Assembly (NCBI GenBank): GCA_031285105.1
Contig: JAITWV010000254.1
Span: forward strand, 1 to 10,133
Length of the DNA: 10,133 bases
Direction: 5' to 3'
DNA from: Streptococcaceae bacterium
GTDB lineage: Bacteria > Bacillota > Bacilli > Lactobacillales > Streptococcaceae
The translations under genes and the position numbers were made by a program. The notes beneath the pieces are model-generated. The model did no database searches. It had not been told where the DNA came from and saw only the letters and a program-made list of their open reading frames with translations. Positions within the stretch are counted from its first letter, which is position 1; the number at the start of each line of letters is the position of its first letter. Positions 1 through 6,345 of the stretch are shown one piece after another.

Positions 1-238
1 TGGCTTTAATAGTGGTTGTAGAAGAAACATTTATTGCAGTTGTAAATTGTGTTGAAGCCGTTGTGGGTTCGCTACCATCTAAGGTGTATCTGATAGTAGC
101 ACCTTCTGTATCACAACTAATAAGCCTATTCTTCATCGGGCTAGGGTTGGTGGTCTTCAGTATAGCAATTGTAAAAAATAATAAAACTGAATCCACAGTA
201 TCTCCAATGCCTAAAAGAATCTCTAAAAGTAGTCCCAT
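1..238 (-). CDS. Membrane-anchored CHB_HEX_C-domain protein, 5' part (runs off left edge)
   Basis: The minus strand is open from an ATG at 238 to the window edge (79 codons seen, no stop). The start is fixed by a strong AAGGAGG at 256-250, about 11 nt upstream. The product opens with a hydrophobic stretch (residues about 3-27, including LLFFTIAIL), probably a membrane anchor or uncleaved signal. From residue 32 it reads like a chitobiase/beta-hexosaminidase C-terminal repeat (CHB_HEX_C / Fn3-associated family): residues 44-58 contain GATIRYTLDGSEPT, the family hallmark, followed by the expected small/Thr-rich strand TTTIKA at 74-79. Such modules usually occur as beta-sandwich repeats in surface or secreted proteins, so more copies or a catalytic domain probably lie beyond the edge. 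The gene is coupled to the small membrane-protein gene upstream: its Shine-Dalgarno overlaps the last codons of that gene. Function unknown. The opposite-strand open frame at 12-260 is its shadow. Confidence 0.75.
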   Translation of the reverse strand, partial: MGLLLEILLGIGDTVDSVLLFFTIAILKTTNPSPMKNRLISCDTEGATIRYTLDGSEPTTASTQFTTAINVSSTTTIKA

Positions 239-244
239 TAATGA

Positions 245-504
245 TTACTCCTCCTTGTAACGAAAATCCTTCCATCGAATTTTGAAATCCATTATCGTTA
301 AAATAATTGATAAGATTGAATAAATTGGAAAAATCAATAACAATATGAAACTCATAAAACTAGCGTTTAGCGAAAATGCCATTACTAGAACATAAATACC
401 ATAACAAAAATTATTAATTCTTTTAAATTTAGTTAGTTTGCTTGTAGTATTTTATGAAAATTTATAGCTAATTCTCTATCCTTTATTAAATCAAAAATAT
501 TCAT
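245..504 (-). pseudogene. Small two-helix membrane protein, apparently frameshifted
   Basis: An ATG at 504 opens a frame of 23 codons (MNIFDLIKDRELAINFHKIL...) that hits TAA at 435-433. The -1 frame is open from 448 to a TAA at 247-245. It encodes LTKFKRINNF, then two hydrophobic segments (around YGIYVLVMAF and FILLLIFPIYSILSIILTI), then a charged end, KIRWKDFRYKEE. Joined by a one-base shift between 448 and 435, the two halves give a coherent protein of about 85 residues with a cytoplasmic N-terminus and a two-helix hairpin. A single missing base explains the break. GCAAAC followed by TAA at the shift site offers A-site but not P-site re-pairing, so programmed frameshifting looks unlikely. 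The start lies 2 nt after the stop of the upstream fragment (AAGGAAG at about 523-517 may serve as ribosome binding site), and the end overlaps the ribosome binding site of the next gene, so it sits inside an operon. I do not recognise the family. Confidence 0.6.
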
Positions 505-506
505 CA

Positions 507-632
507 CTAATTTGCACTTCCTTGATAAGACCAAGAGCTAATGGTGTAAACCTTGCCATTAACAATCTGACTTGCATGAATTAACCCGATAATAGCATTC
601 ATTGCACTATAAGCCATATCAATGACAAGAGT
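507..632 (-). pseudogene. 3' remnant of an unknown gene (5'-truncated)
   Basis: This minus-strand frame is open from 632 (in-frame TGA at 635-633) to a TAG at 509-507. Its only ATG is at 617, giving at most 36 residues: MAYSAMNAIIGLIHASQ, a middle with NGKVYTI, ending WSYQGSAN. No Shine-Dalgarno precedes the ATG. The TAGTGATG junction couples it to the next gene, as expected for the last part of a real operon gene. I infer it is the tail of a longer protein whose 5' end was lost at about 620-635. Family unrecognised. It could instead be a genuine tiny peptide gene, but the missing ribosome binding site argues against that. Confidence 0.4.
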
Positions 633-735
633 TCAGCTTATCGTATTACTTTATAATTTATTATTGTTAGAAGCACAGGAAGAAAATGGTGCAACATTAA
701 AATTTTCTTTAGGTATTGAAAGGTTGAGTGCTTAA
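622..735 (+). pseudogene. 3' remnant of an unknown plus-strand gene
   Basis: The plus frame from ATG 622 to TAA 733-735 encodes 37 residues: a hydrophobic helix (QLIVLLYNLLLLEA) followed by a polar tail (QEENGATLKFSLGIERLSA). It has no ribosome binding site, and an in-frame TAA at 610-612 closes it upstream. Composition and codon use look protein-like, so I read it as the C-terminus of a lost gene rather than a functional peptide. Its left end overlaps by a few bases the truncated 5' end of the minus-strand remnant, which places a deletion or rearrangement junction there. Confidence 0.3.
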
Positions 736-823
736 ATTAGCTAGCACTATGGGTGAAAACTAAAAAAATATTTATTCTTGTAGTCTGTGTTAAGAAATTA
801 AAGATTAAAACATATATAATAAT

Positions 824-853
824 TTGAAAACTTACTTTCAATTATGATACAAT
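824..853 (+). promoter_or_regulatory. Promoter of the AAA_14/DUF4143 ATPase gene
   Basis: TTGAAA at 824-829 and TACAAT at 848-853 are separated by 18 nt, and TG at 845-846 makes an extended -10. This sigma-A-like promoter lies 26 nt upstream of the ATG, followed by AAAGGAG at 868-874. The rest of 736-823 is AT-rich, and I see no gene or convincing structure in it. Confidence 0.6.
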
Positions 854-879
854 ATTGAAAAATTGAAAAAGGAGTTTAG

Positions 880-2073
880 ATGATTGATAGAGAAGAATAC
901 CTACAAAAAATAATTGATTTTAAAGATAGTGAGTTCATCAAAGTGTTAACAGGTGTCAGACGTTCGGGGAAATCATACCTCCTATTAATGTATCAAAAGT
1001 ACTTGTTAGATAATGGTGTCTCAAAAGAACAAATTATCTATCTTAATTTCGAGAGTTTTCAAACAGAGGAATTACAAAATGCGAAGAGTTTGCACAGTTA
1101 TTTAGTTGACAATATTATTAAAGATAAAAAAATGTATATTTTACTGGATGAGATTCAATATGTAAAAGAATGGCAAAAAGTAATTAACAGCGCACGTGTA
1201 GAGTTTGACTGCGATTTAACAATCACTGGGAGTAATGCCAATATGCTTTCAGGAGAACTTGCGACACTTTTAGCAGGCAGATATATTGAGGTAAAAGTTT
1301 ATCCATTTTCATTTAAAGAATTTTTATTGGCAAGATTTGGGGAAGATGTGGATCAAAGATATCTTCCAAGGTATCTCAAAGAATATATTCGATTTGGTGG
1401 ATTTCCTGCAGTTGTTTTATCAGATGAAAAAATGAAAGATACAATTTTATCTGGAATATTTGATACAGTCATCTTAAATGATGTAGCAAGTCGCGGGGAA
1501 ATTAAAGACATTGAAATTTTGCGCCGAGTAATCAGCTTTTTAGCAGGAAATGTGGGGCAAATAGTTTCAACGTTGAATATAAGTAATACCCTAACTTCAG
1601 CAAACATGAAAATAAGCCATCCAACAGTCAACAAATATATCGAGTTGATGAAAAATGCCTATCTTCTTTATGGAGCCCAGCGATACGACATTCGTGGCAA
1701 ACAATATTTATCAAAACAAGAAAAATACTATCTTGTCGATCCAGGATTACGCCATATCATGCTAGACAAAAAGCAAGACAACCGCGGACAAGAACTTGAA
1801 AATATTGTTTATCTTGAGCTTATTCGTAGAGGTTATACAGTCGAAGTTGGAAAATATGGAGAAAGAGAAATTGATTTTATTGCTCGAAAATTTGATGAAT
1901 TGCTTTATGTTCAAGTGGCATATCAATTACCAGAATTTTCAACAAGAGAGACAGATAATTTGTTAATCATTAAAGATAATTTCAGAAAGATAGTGATTAC
2001 ACAATCTCTTGAGGAGCAAACAGAAATTGATGGCATTCCGATTGTTAATGTTATTGATTGGCTAATTTCCTAA
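880..2073 (+). CDS. ATP-binding protein, AAA_14 domain with C-terminal DUF4143
   Basis: The 397-residue length is normal for this large, poorly understood family of STAND/MoxR-like P-loop ATPases. Walker A is GVRRSGKS (residues 25-32), Walker B ILLDEIQ (87-93), and a sensor-like polar strand TITGSN lies at 114-119. A winged-helix-like segment (SHPTVNKYIELMKNAYLLY, about 256-274) follows. The C-terminal DUF4143 part (about 290-365) has the fold signature of PD-(D/E)XK nucleases: E315/E317, ID at 341-342, then YVQVA at 353-357, where the usual catalytic K of (D/E)XK is replaced by A357. The nuclease-like domain is therefore probably inactive or only binds nucleic acid. ATG 880 is set by AAAGGAG at 868-874. 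The gene has its own promoter, stands alone between a degraded region and a convergent operon, and has the look of an accessory gene. ATPase activity is well supported; substrate and role are unknown. Confidence 0.9.
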   Translation: MIDREEYLQKIIDFKDSEFIKVLTGVRRSGKSYLLLMYQKYLLDNGVSKEQIIYLNFESFQTEELQNAKSLHSYLVDNIIKDKKMYILLDEIQYVKEWQKVINSARVEFDCDLTITGSNANMLSGELATLLAGRYIEVKVYPFSFKEFLLARFGEDVDQRYLPRYLKEYIRFGGFPAVVLSDEKMKDTILSGIFDTVILNDVASRGEIKDIEILRRVISFLAGNVGQIVSTLNISNTLTSANMKISHPTVNKYIELMKNAYLLYGAQRYDIRGKQYLSKQEKYYLVDPGLRHIMLDKKQDNRGQELENIVYLELIRRGYTVEVGKYGEREIDFIARKFDELLYVQVAYQLPEFSTRETDNLLIIKDNFRKIVITQSLEEQTEIDGIPIVNVIDWLIS

Positions 2074-2118
2074 TGTTCGGTTTTTAACCCCCTTTTTCCC
2101 CTTAAAAAAGCCCCTAGT

Positions 2119-2179
2119 AAAACCACTTCAAAATCCCAGGGAGAAAAAATATTTCTCCCTGGGATTTTGAAGTGGTTTT
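2119..2179. repeat. Perfect 28-bp inverted repeat, 5-nt loop (possible bidirectional terminator)
   Basis: Bases 2119-2146 are exactly complementary to 2152-2179, with only AAATA in the loop (2147-2151). The stem starts with AAAA and ends with TTTT, so each strand sees a short U tract at the hairpin base. That fits a bidirectional terminator between the convergent ATPase and MFS genes. The flawless 28-bp stem is much longer than the other terminators in this window (9-14 bp) and has no long U run outside it. A repeated extragenic palindrome or small MITE-like insertion is the alternative; no target-site duplication is visible next to it. The stretch 2074-2118 before it is a series of C and T/A homopolymer blocks with no gene. 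Confidence 0.85.
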
Positions 2180-2209
2180 CCCGAATAAAAAAAATTCTTC
2201 CTAAAGACC

Positions 2210-2249
2210 AAAAAAAAGAAGAACATTTTACTATAAATAGAAGTTCTTC
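2210..2249 (-). terminator. Rho-independent terminator of the phosphodiesterase-MFS operon
   Basis: On the minus strand GAAGAAC (2249-2243) pairs with GTTCTTC (2224-2218), and the loop contains a small secondary stem (CTAT/ATAG). Eight U residues (2217-2210) follow directly. It lies about 30 nt after the MFS stop codon. A third copy of the TTCTTC motif at 2195-2200 could pair with 2218-2223 instead, giving a competing structure. Confidence 0.75.
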
Positions 2250-2278
2250 CTTCGTGTTTTACCTGTACTGTACTTTTC

Positions 2279-3559
2279 TTAATTCATATCCGCAAATATA
2301 ACTTTCCGATTTCTCAAAAGCACCACTAGCCCAATCGAAAATAATACAGTAATCGACAACATCGAAACGCTTGGTCGTCCGGTGGTATTTAAAATTAACG
2401 CATATAATCCCGGTCCCAAAATCGCTGAAAATCGTCCAAATATTTCAAAAAAGCCAAAATATTCCCCACTTTGCTCAACTGGCACTAATTTTCCATAAGT
2501 CGAGCGTGAAATAGCTTGAATGCCTCCTTGCACCGTTCCAACTAAGAAAGCCAACACCCAAAACAAAGCAATTGCGACATCTAAGCCAAAAAGTTCTTGT
2601 TCTAAGCCAAAGCCCATGAAAAAGCCAACGATACAGATAAACAAATAAATACAAATCGCCGCAATAATCAAACGAATGGAATGCACTTTTTTACTCAAAC
2701 GCCCAAAAATAATACTAAATGGAAAAGCCACCACTTGCGTTACAAATAATGCACCTAACATTCCGGTGGTATTCAAGCCAAGTTCACTTCCATAAGCAGT
2801 CGCCATATTTATCACTGTCCCCACACCATCAATGTAGAAGAAGTAGGCAATTAAAAAGTAAAAAACGGCTTTATTTTGAAAAACACGTTTGAAAGATTGC
2901 ACGGTATTGCTCATTGTTTCTTTTAACAAGCCACTTTCAGGTTTTGGTACGCCATATTGATGATGGACGTTTTTAATAATCGGAAACGAAAAAGCTAACC
3001 ACCAAATCGCAGTCATAATTACAGATAACCGCACAGCTAATGTTGCATCAATCCCAAAATATGGGCCAAACATGATTAATAAAATACTAATAACAAACGG
3101 AATCGTACTACCGCCAATGTACCCATAAGCAAAACCAGTCGCACTCACATTATCCATACGCTCTTTAGTTGTAACGTCTGGTAAAAAACTATCATAAATC
3201 TGATTACAAATTGACCAAAAAATATTCGCCAATACATAACCAATTAGTAACATTTGCCATGAAGAAACAAGTGCTGTTAAAGCGGTAAAAATCGTTCCCG
3301 TGATTAAAGCAATAATAAACAATTTTTTCTTGTACCCTTCAAAATCAATAATCGCTCCAATGAAAGGTGCCGATAAGCCAACGGTAATACGAGCGACGAC
3401 TAACCCAATTGCCCACCAAAAACTCCCTAAAGTATCTTCTCCACCAGCCATACCCGTAAAGTAAACTGGAAAAACAGCAGCCACCATAATTGTCGCAAAT
3501 ACCGAGTTCGCCCAATCATACATGACCCAGCTGCGTTCTTCTAATGTAAAATTTTTCAT
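2279..3559 (-). CDS. MFS transporter, UMF1 / Atg22-like family
   Basis: This 426-residue integral membrane protein has about 12 hydrophobic helices. It opens with the family signature YDWANS (residues 14-19) followed by helix 1 (FATIMVAAVFPVYF), and carries the conserved FLPDVT and ATGFAYGYIGG segments around residues 125-150. These place it in the UMF1 branch of the major facilitator superfamily, related to yeast vacuolar effluxer Atg22. Bacterial members are assumed to export or import small metabolites, but substrates are mostly unknown. The start is supported by AGGAGAG about 4 nt before the ATG. The start lies 15 nt after the stop of the phosphodiesterase gene, so the two are cotranscribed. 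I infer that the transporter may handle a phosphodiester substrate or product of that enzyme, but nothing in the sequence names the compound. Confidence 0.9.
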   Translation of the reverse strand: MKNFTLEERSWVMYDWANSVFATIMVAAVFPVYFTGMAGGEDTLGSFWWAIGLVVARITVGLSAPFIGAIIDFEGYKKKLFIIALITGTIFTALTALVSSWQMLLIGYVLANIFWSICNQIYDSFLPDVTTKERMDNVSATGFAYGYIGGSTIPFVISILLIMFGPYFGIDATLAVRLSVIMTAIWWLAFSFPIIKNVHHQYGVPKPESGLLKETMSNTVQSFKRVFQNKAVFYFLIAYFFYIDGVGTVINMATAYGSELGLNTTGMLGALFVTQVVAFPFSIIFGRLSKKVHSIRLIIAAICIYLFICIVGFFMGFGLEQELFGLDVAIALFWVLAFLVGTVQGGIQAISRSTYGKLVPVEQSGEYFGFFEIFGRFSAILGPGLYALILNTTGRPSVSMLSITVLFSIGLVVLLRNRKVIFADMN

Positions 3560-3574
3560 ATTCTCTCCTAAAAA

Positions 3575-4666
3575 TTAAAGTCCTAAATCGTTGATAATAT
3601 CCATTTCTAGCCCAAGTTCCTTAGCAATAATCGCCGTTACATCTGTGATTTTCCCTTGAAGTTTATCGGTGTAGTCAATTTGTTTGTTAATGGCATAGAA
3701 AGTATGGTAATTAGGAACATCAAGTGGATACCCATGATCGCCACGTTTTTCCTCATCAGAAAATGTATAGCCTGGTTTTGCAGCAATCCCATACTTATAC
3801 TTTTGATCCCAGCCACTTTCATGCATTTCTTCTTTGGTTAACATACGAGCAAACCAGCGGCGATTGGAAAAGTCAATTTCTTCATCGGTAAACACTGAAC
3901 CGCCTTGATGATCGAATTTGCCAGGATAAGAACTTTCTAAATTGATTGTTTCTTTGATGTTTAATTGAGAATGATCAGAAAAAACTAATACATCGCCACT
4001 CCAAACGTTTAGTAACTTCCCTAGATTGTCATTCAAAGCTTTTTTTGCCACTTCCAAACGTTCATCATCAATTCCCACTGAATGCGCGATATCATCATAA
4101 GCAATCAAATGAACCAAAACCAAATCAGGTGTCTTTTTGCTTAATAAATCAACCACCACTGAAGTAGTAAAATTATCTAAATTAGGCTGTTTAATTCCAT
4201 CAAGTAATTTTCCATGTTTGCGTAAAGCATTGATTTGTAGCCATTTACTTCCTAATCTAAGGTTCAACATTGCTTGCGACTGACCTGGATTGACGTGTCC
4301 TTCAGGTAGATGATAATCAATTTTCGCGCCACCGGTTACTGGCCATAAAAAAGCAGCAGTCGTTATCCCTTTTTCTTTTGCGGCTTGCCAGATGGTTTTA
4401 CACTTAATATATTTTTCCTCTTGTGCCCAGGGTCTAGGATTTCGTTTGTTTGGTGCTAGATAATTTGAAATAATGCCATGATCTTTTGGCAATTTTCCAG
4501 TGCTGACGGTTGTGTGAATCGGATAAGTATTCGAGATGAAAATCGTTTCTACTTGATTTTTGTAGTAAGAATTTTCTTTGAATTTTTTTAAGACAGGGTA
4601 AGTTTCCGTCATTTTTTCAAATGCTTGATCTCCCACGGCATCAAAGCTGATAACTAGTAAAGGCAT
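3575..4666 (-). CDS. Alkaline phosphatase superfamily protein (type I phosphodiesterase/nucleotide pyrophosphatase)
   Basis: The 363-residue product has the two-metal active-site layout of the PF01663 (NPP) family: D9 in VISFDAVGD; a nucleophile region SNTYPIHTTVSTG (45-57), T47 being the likely attacking residue by alignment with the TFPNHY motif of eukaryotic NPPs; then KDHGIISN (61-68). AYDDIAHSVG (189-198) supplies the D and H metal ligands, FSDHSQ (229-234) the DH pair, and GDHGYP near the C-terminus the last H. All expected ligand motifs are present, so it should be a working hydrolase of phosphodiester or phosphomonoester bonds. The chain starts directly with a beta strand and has no signal peptide, so the enzyme is probably cytoplasmic. 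AAGGAGA precedes the ATG by about 6 nt. It is the first gene of an operon with the UMF1 transporter. Substrate unknown. Confidence 0.9.
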   Translation of the reverse strand: MPLLVISFDAVGDQAFEKMTETYPVLKKFKENSYYKNQVETIFISNTYPIHTTVSTGKLPKDHGIISNYLAPNKRNPRPWAQEEKYIKCKTIWQAAKEKGITTAAFLWPVTGGAKIDYHLPEGHVNPGQSQAMLNLRLGSKWLQINALRKHGKLLDGIKQPNLDNFTTSVVVDLLSKKTPDLVLVHLIAYDDIAHSVGIDDERLEVAKKALNDNLGKLLNVWSGDVLVFSDHSQLNIKETINLESSYPGKFDHQGGSVFTDEEIDFSNRRWFARMLTKEEMHESGWDQKYKYGIAAKPGYTFSDEEKRGDHGYPLDVPNYHTFYAINKQIDYTDKLQGKITDVTAIIAKELGLEMDIINDLGL

Positions 4667-4699
4667 TGTTTTCTCCTTAAAAATAGAATTTATAGCTTA

Positions 4700-4708
4700 A
4701 TTTTAACA
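4700..4708 (-). promoter_or_regulatory. Candidate extended -10 promoter of the phosphodiesterase-MFS operon
   Basis: On the minus strand TGT-TAAAAT (4708-4700) forms an extended -10 about 34 nt before the ATG. No good -35 sits at 16-18 nt, which extended -10 promoters can tolerate. A TATAAA further in (4694-4689) is a weaker alternative. The start region is divergent from the phd-doc promoter about 60 nt away. Confidence 0.35.
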
Positions 4709-4766
4709 TAGTTGCTTTGTAATACTATTCCAATTTTCACTATTTTCATTGGAGAATACCCAATAA

Positions 4767-4795
4767 TTGACGTTCTGTACGAAATAACATATTAT
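4767..4795 (+). promoter_or_regulatory. phd-doc promoter
   Basis: TTGACG (4767-4772) and TATTAT (4790-4795) are spaced by exactly 17 nt, close to the sigma-A consensus. The transcript would start near 4802, giving a very short leader of about 20 nt before the antitoxin ATG. Confidence 0.75.
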
Positions 4796-4807
4796 TAACG
4801 TACAGAA
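4773..4807. promoter_or_regulatory. Inverted-repeat operator overlapping the phd-doc promoter
   Basis: TTCTGTACG (4773-4781) is repeated as its exact complement CGTACAGAA (4799-4807), with 17 nt between the arms. The left arm fills the start of the -35/-10 spacer, the -10 box lies between the arms, and the right arm covers the transcription start. Binding there would block RNA polymerase, as expected for conditional autoregulation by a Phd antitoxin alone or with Doc. Confidence 0.7.
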
Positions 4808-4820
4808 AGAGGTGAATTAT

Positions 4821-5069
4821 ATGGAATTAGCCATCAAAACTGCTTCCCCGACACAAGCAAGAGAAAATTGGGCTGCTATCTTAAAAGAGGTAGGTTCAAG
4901 GCAAGCAGAGTTTCATATTCCCACAAAACACAAATCAAACGTCGTATTAATCACAGAAGATGAACTAAATGAACTACGCGCGATTAAACGAGAAAAAGAA
5001 ATGCAGCAAATGATGAATGATGTTTATAATCAAAGACAAGATTTATTCAAAAGGTTAGTAGACGCATGA
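4821..5069 (+). CDS. phd: Phd/YefM-family antitoxin
   Basis: The 82-residue antitoxin of a type II toxin-antitoxin pair. The N-terminal part (MELAIKTASPTQARENWAAILKEV) fits the Phd/YefM DNA-binding and dimerisation fold, and NVVLITEDELNEL (about 40-52) is the conserved strand-helix of the family. The C-terminal third (about 55-82, rich in K, E, Q, M) is a charged helix expected to wrap round and neutralise the toxin. I chose ATG 4821 rather than the in-frame GTG at 4812, because that GTG lies inside the Shine-Dalgarno sequence (AGAGGTG, 4808-4814). The gene overlaps the toxin by 4 nt (ATGA), so translation is coupled, with the antitoxin first as usual. A perfect inverted repeat over its promoter is the likely autoregulatory operator. 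Confidence 0.85.
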   Translation: MELAIKTASPTQARENWAAILKEVGSRQAEFHIPTKHKSNVVLITEDELNELRAIKREKEMQQMMNDVYNQRQDLFKRLVDA

Positions 5070-5461
5070 GGTATTTAAGTGAGCAAAATGTCATTGACTT
5101 TAATAGTTATCTGATTAAAAAAGACAGTCCGAAAGAGCAGATATTAACCAAAGAACCGGCTTCTTTAAGTGCAATTTTAGAAGGCATGAAGCAAGAGTTT
5201 TTTGAAATGGAAGCTTATCCATCAATAGAAGAAAAAGCGAGTTTCCTTTTTGTTGGATTGATTTTAAAACATATTTTTGGAAATGCGAATAAGCGAACGG
5301 CTGTAATGTCCTTAATTATTTTCTTGAAAGTTAATGGTTATCTAATTATGGCAACAGATGATGAATTGTTTGATAAAACTGTCTCAATTGCTGAAAATCA
5401 TGACGAAAATACGCTGAAGGAAACAAGTATTTGGATTAAAGATAAAATAAAAAGAGCTTAA
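5066..5461 (+). CDS. doc: Doc-type Fic-domain toxin
   Basis: The 131-residue product matches the size of phage P1 Doc (126) and carries the Fic/Doc motif HIFGNANKRT at residues 69-78 (H69 catalytic, N75/K76/R77 nucleotide-binding). Doc reads H-x-F-x-(D/A)-(A/G)-N-K-R; here the fifth position is N73 rather than D/A, a mild variation. Doc proteins phosphorylate elongation factor Tu and stop translation, whereas other Fic proteins AMPylate targets. The truncated HxFx..NKR form without the second glycine of HPFxxGNGR argues for the Doc kinase type. No inhibitory alpha-helix motif is seen in this chain, consistent with inhibition in trans by the preceding antitoxin. It overlaps phd by 4 nt, and its last codons form the left arm of its own terminator. 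Confidence 0.9.
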   Translation: MRYLSEQNVIDFNSYLIKKDSPKEQILTKEPASLSAILEGMKQEFFEMEAYPSIEEKASFLFVGLILKHIFGNANKRTAVMSLIIFLKVNGYLIMATDDELFDKTVSIAENHDENTLKETSIWIKDKIKRA

Positions 5462-5480
5462 ATTGGCTCTTTTTATTTTT
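5449..5480 (+). terminator. Rho-independent terminator of phd-doc
   Basis: AAAAAGAGC (5449-5457) pairs with GCTCTTTTT (5466-5474) across an 8-nt loop, followed by a further A and five T. The left arm is inside the doc coding sequence and the stop codon is in the loop, so the unit is packed to its limit. Confidence 0.75.
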
Positions 5481-5563
5481 TTATCTATGAAAATTATAAT
5501 GACGATTAAGAAAAAATAAGATAATATTAAGAGAAAGCTAAAATTGATAGAAAGGAAAAGAAG

Positions 5564-6331
5564 ATGTTAGAAAATAAATTTATAGAATGCGAACGAGCAT
5601 ATTATCGCAATTTTTGTGAAACCACGATTGATAACAGTGTCATTAGATTTCGCGACCCATTATTAAAAGGAATGTACGATCATAATTTTACTGAAGTTGT
5701 TGATGGAAAAGTGACTCCTGAATTTTTCCAAACTGAAATCAAAATCAGACAAAATGAAGGGGAAAAATTTTGTAAAGTGCAGACTTATAATGGCTTATCA
5801 GCTGATGTTTTAGAAAAAGTTGATTTGCCAAAAGAACGAGAATATCTTGGGTTTTATCTAATGGATTTAAATAAATTAAGTTCGTGGAAAGATTCTCCGG
5901 AAAAAATTGAAGTAAAAATTGTAAAAAATGAAATGCAACTTCAACAGATTATTGACATTGAGCTAGATGGCGAAACTTCACAAGAATACATTGATTTTGT
6001 TCCATTAAAAGAAAAAAGAAGGTCACTTGTGTATTTTGCTGATGAGGGGATAGATGCTTTTGTTGCTTATCAAGGAAATGAGCCGACCGGTCACATTCAA
6101 CTTTTTGTACATAATAAGGTTGCGAAAATTGAAGACTTTAAAATTGTCGAAAGTCATCGTGGAAAAGGATTAGGAACTACATTATTAAAATATGTGATGG
6201 ACTTAGCTTTGAGTCAAGGTGTGGATAGTATTCATTTAAATGCTGATGAAGAAGATACTGCTAAAGAAATGTATATGAAACTTGGATTTGAGAAAATTGG
6301 TCAGTTAGAGTCTGTTCGGTTTACGCTGTGA
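5564..6331 (+). CDS. GNAT family N-acetyltransferase with N-terminal extension
   Basis: The 255-residue protein has two parts. The C-terminal half (about 115-255) is a GNAT domain: FVAYQGNEPTGHIQLFV gives the beta2-beta4 sheet, and IVESHRGKGLGTTLL holds the acetyl-CoA pyrophosphate loop (R199-GKGLG-204). EMYMKLGFEKIG (about 235-246) is the closing motif. The N-terminal 110 residues are not a recognisable separate domain but resemble the extra GNAT-like half of double-fold proteins such as CgeE-type acetyltransferases; that comparison is from memory. AAAGGAA at 5551-5557 sets the ATG. A TATAAT at 5495-5500 may be its -10, but I see no convincing -35. The next gene starts 14 nt after its stop and is another acetyltransferase, so both are probably cotranscribed. 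Acetyl acceptor unknown. Confidence 0.85.
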   Translation: MLENKFIECERAYYRNFCETTIDNSVIRFRDPLLKGMYDHNFTEVVDGKVTPEFFQTEIKIRQNEGEKFCKVQTYNGLSADVLEKVDLPKEREYLGFYLMDLNKLSSWKDSPEKIEVKIVKNEMQLQQIIDIELDGETSQEYIDFVPLKEKRRSLVYFADEGIDAFVAYQGNEPTGHIQLFVHNKVAKIEDFKIVESHRGKGLGTTLLKYVMDLALSQGVDSIHLNADEEDTAKEMYMKLGFEKIGQLESVRFTL

Positions 6332-6345
6332 TTTTGGAGGAAAGA

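Noticed and set aside
12..260. Plus-strand 82-codon open frame at the left edge
   Set aside because: It has no ribosome binding site and lies antisense to a minus-strand gene with a strong Shine-Dalgarno and a recognisable CHB_HEX_C motif.
1353..1634. Minus-strand 93-codon open frame inside the ATPase gene
   Set aside because: No ribosome binding site or family resemblance; fully inside a well-supported plus-strand gene.
3637..3841. Two short open frames, one on each strand, within the phosphodiesterase gene
   Set aside because: Both are shadows of the intact hydrolase reading frame and cover its conserved GDHGYP region.
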